Shown piece after piece: positions 63,939 to 64,000 of a DNA stretch of 64,000 nucleotides. Below the pieces are notes generated by a model. The model did no database searches. It was not told the origin of the DNA and saw only the letters and a list, made by a program, of their open reading frames with translations. Both the position numbers and the translations under genes were made by a program. Every line of letters begins with the position of its first letter. The first letter of the stretch is position 1. The DNA lies in contig NZ_MSDV01000019.1 in assembly GCF_001931485.1 (NCBI RefSeq), forward strand, positions 310,001 to 374,000. The letters are read 5' to 3'. Origin of the DNA: Burkholderia sp. SRS-W-2-2016 (GTDB lineage: Bacteria; Pseudomonadota; Gammaproteobacteria; Burkholderiales; Burkholderiaceae).

Positions 63939-64000
63939 ATGTTTGCGTCGAGCCAGTTTTCCGCCTTGCTGCACCACGCGAGCCTGTGGCTACAGGCCTA
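63939..64000 (+). CDS. Possible start of a gene continuing beyond the window
   Basis: ATG at 63939 preceded by GGGGAA, followed by an open frame reading MFASSQFSALLHHASLWLQA up to the window end. Only 20 codons are visible, so no function can be given. Confidence 0.35.
   Translation, partial: MFASSQFSALLHHASLWLQA

Noticed and set aside
1..64000. Insertion sequences, integrases or phage genes
   Set aside because: I found no transposase, integrase, resolvase or phage structural motifs in any frame, and no long terminal inverted repeats.

Overview
The window is GC-rich, densely coded DNA. Its gene content (FlhDC flagellar master regulator, RND efflux with an OprM-type lipoprotein, hydroxyproline and quinate/shikimate catabolism, many sugar ABC operons, many LysR/AraC/LacI/ROK regulators) points to a soil- or plant-associated betaproteobacterium of the Burkholderia/Paraburkholderia group. 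This is an inference from gene families and composition. I see no IS element, prophage, CRISPR array, rRNA or tRNA gene.

Layout. 1-3.3 kb: C-terminal half of an RND pump and its outer-membrane channel. 3.4-6.0 kb: an acyl-CoA-dehydrogenase-like flavoprotein and an NRAMP metal transporter. 6.2-7.1 kb: flhC and flhD with a long AT-rich leader. 7.6-12.5 kb: a YeeE/YedE-type sulfur transporter, an XRE/MmyB-type regulator divergent from a SnoaL-like protein, and small genes (membrane protein, FucU/RbsD-like, DoxX-like, unknown). 12.6-16.1 kb: two MFS transporters, one with a large in-frame 9-bp minisatellite. 16.5-21.3 kb: an overlapping hydroxyproline operon (epimerase, then three dehydrogenase subunits) followed by a PAS-AraC regulator. 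21.3-22.5 kb: three small genes. 22.7-27.4 kb: quinate/shikimate catabolism, with quiC divergent from a deleted aroQ remnant, an aroE paralogue and an MFS permease.

27.8-30.3 kb: a secreted GH28 pectin-degrading lipoprotein and a TetR regulator. 30.4-33.9 kb: an FAD oxidoreductase and an L-2-keto-3-deoxyarabonate dehydratase-like enzyme, divergent from a LysR regulator. 34.1-37.2 kb: a large class A penicillin-binding protein. 37.3-41.5 kb: an FrcBCA-type sugar ABC importer with its ROK regulator at the end of the operon. 41.9-47.4 kb: two aldo/keto reductases, an Old Yellow Enzyme, an MFS exporter and a LysR regulator. 47.5-48.3 kb: a YcgR-type PilZ flagellar brake. 48.7-56.4 kb: a complete beta-galactoside uptake and hydrolysis locus (LacI regulator, ATPase, GH42, binding protein, two permeases). 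56.5-59.6 kb: an Asp/Glu-racemase-like protein and a 730-residue lipoprotein of unknown, possibly polysaccharide-degrading, function. 60.4-63.1 kb: small conserved proteins and an M23 endopeptidase. The last 0.9 kb is almost empty.

Functionally the window is a plant-polymer and plant-metabolite package: pectin attack, pentose/hexose and beta-galactoside import, hydroxyproline (abundant in plant cell wall) and quinate/shikimate, together with motility control. The most unusual points are a clean internal deletion of the catabolic aroQ that keeps the stop/start coupling to aroE, a coding minisatellite in an MFS loop, a 12-bp repeat array that supplies the stop codon of a LacI regulator, two matches to a PmrA/QseB-type box, and a clear candidate operator for the ROK/Frc system and for the LacI/galactoside system.
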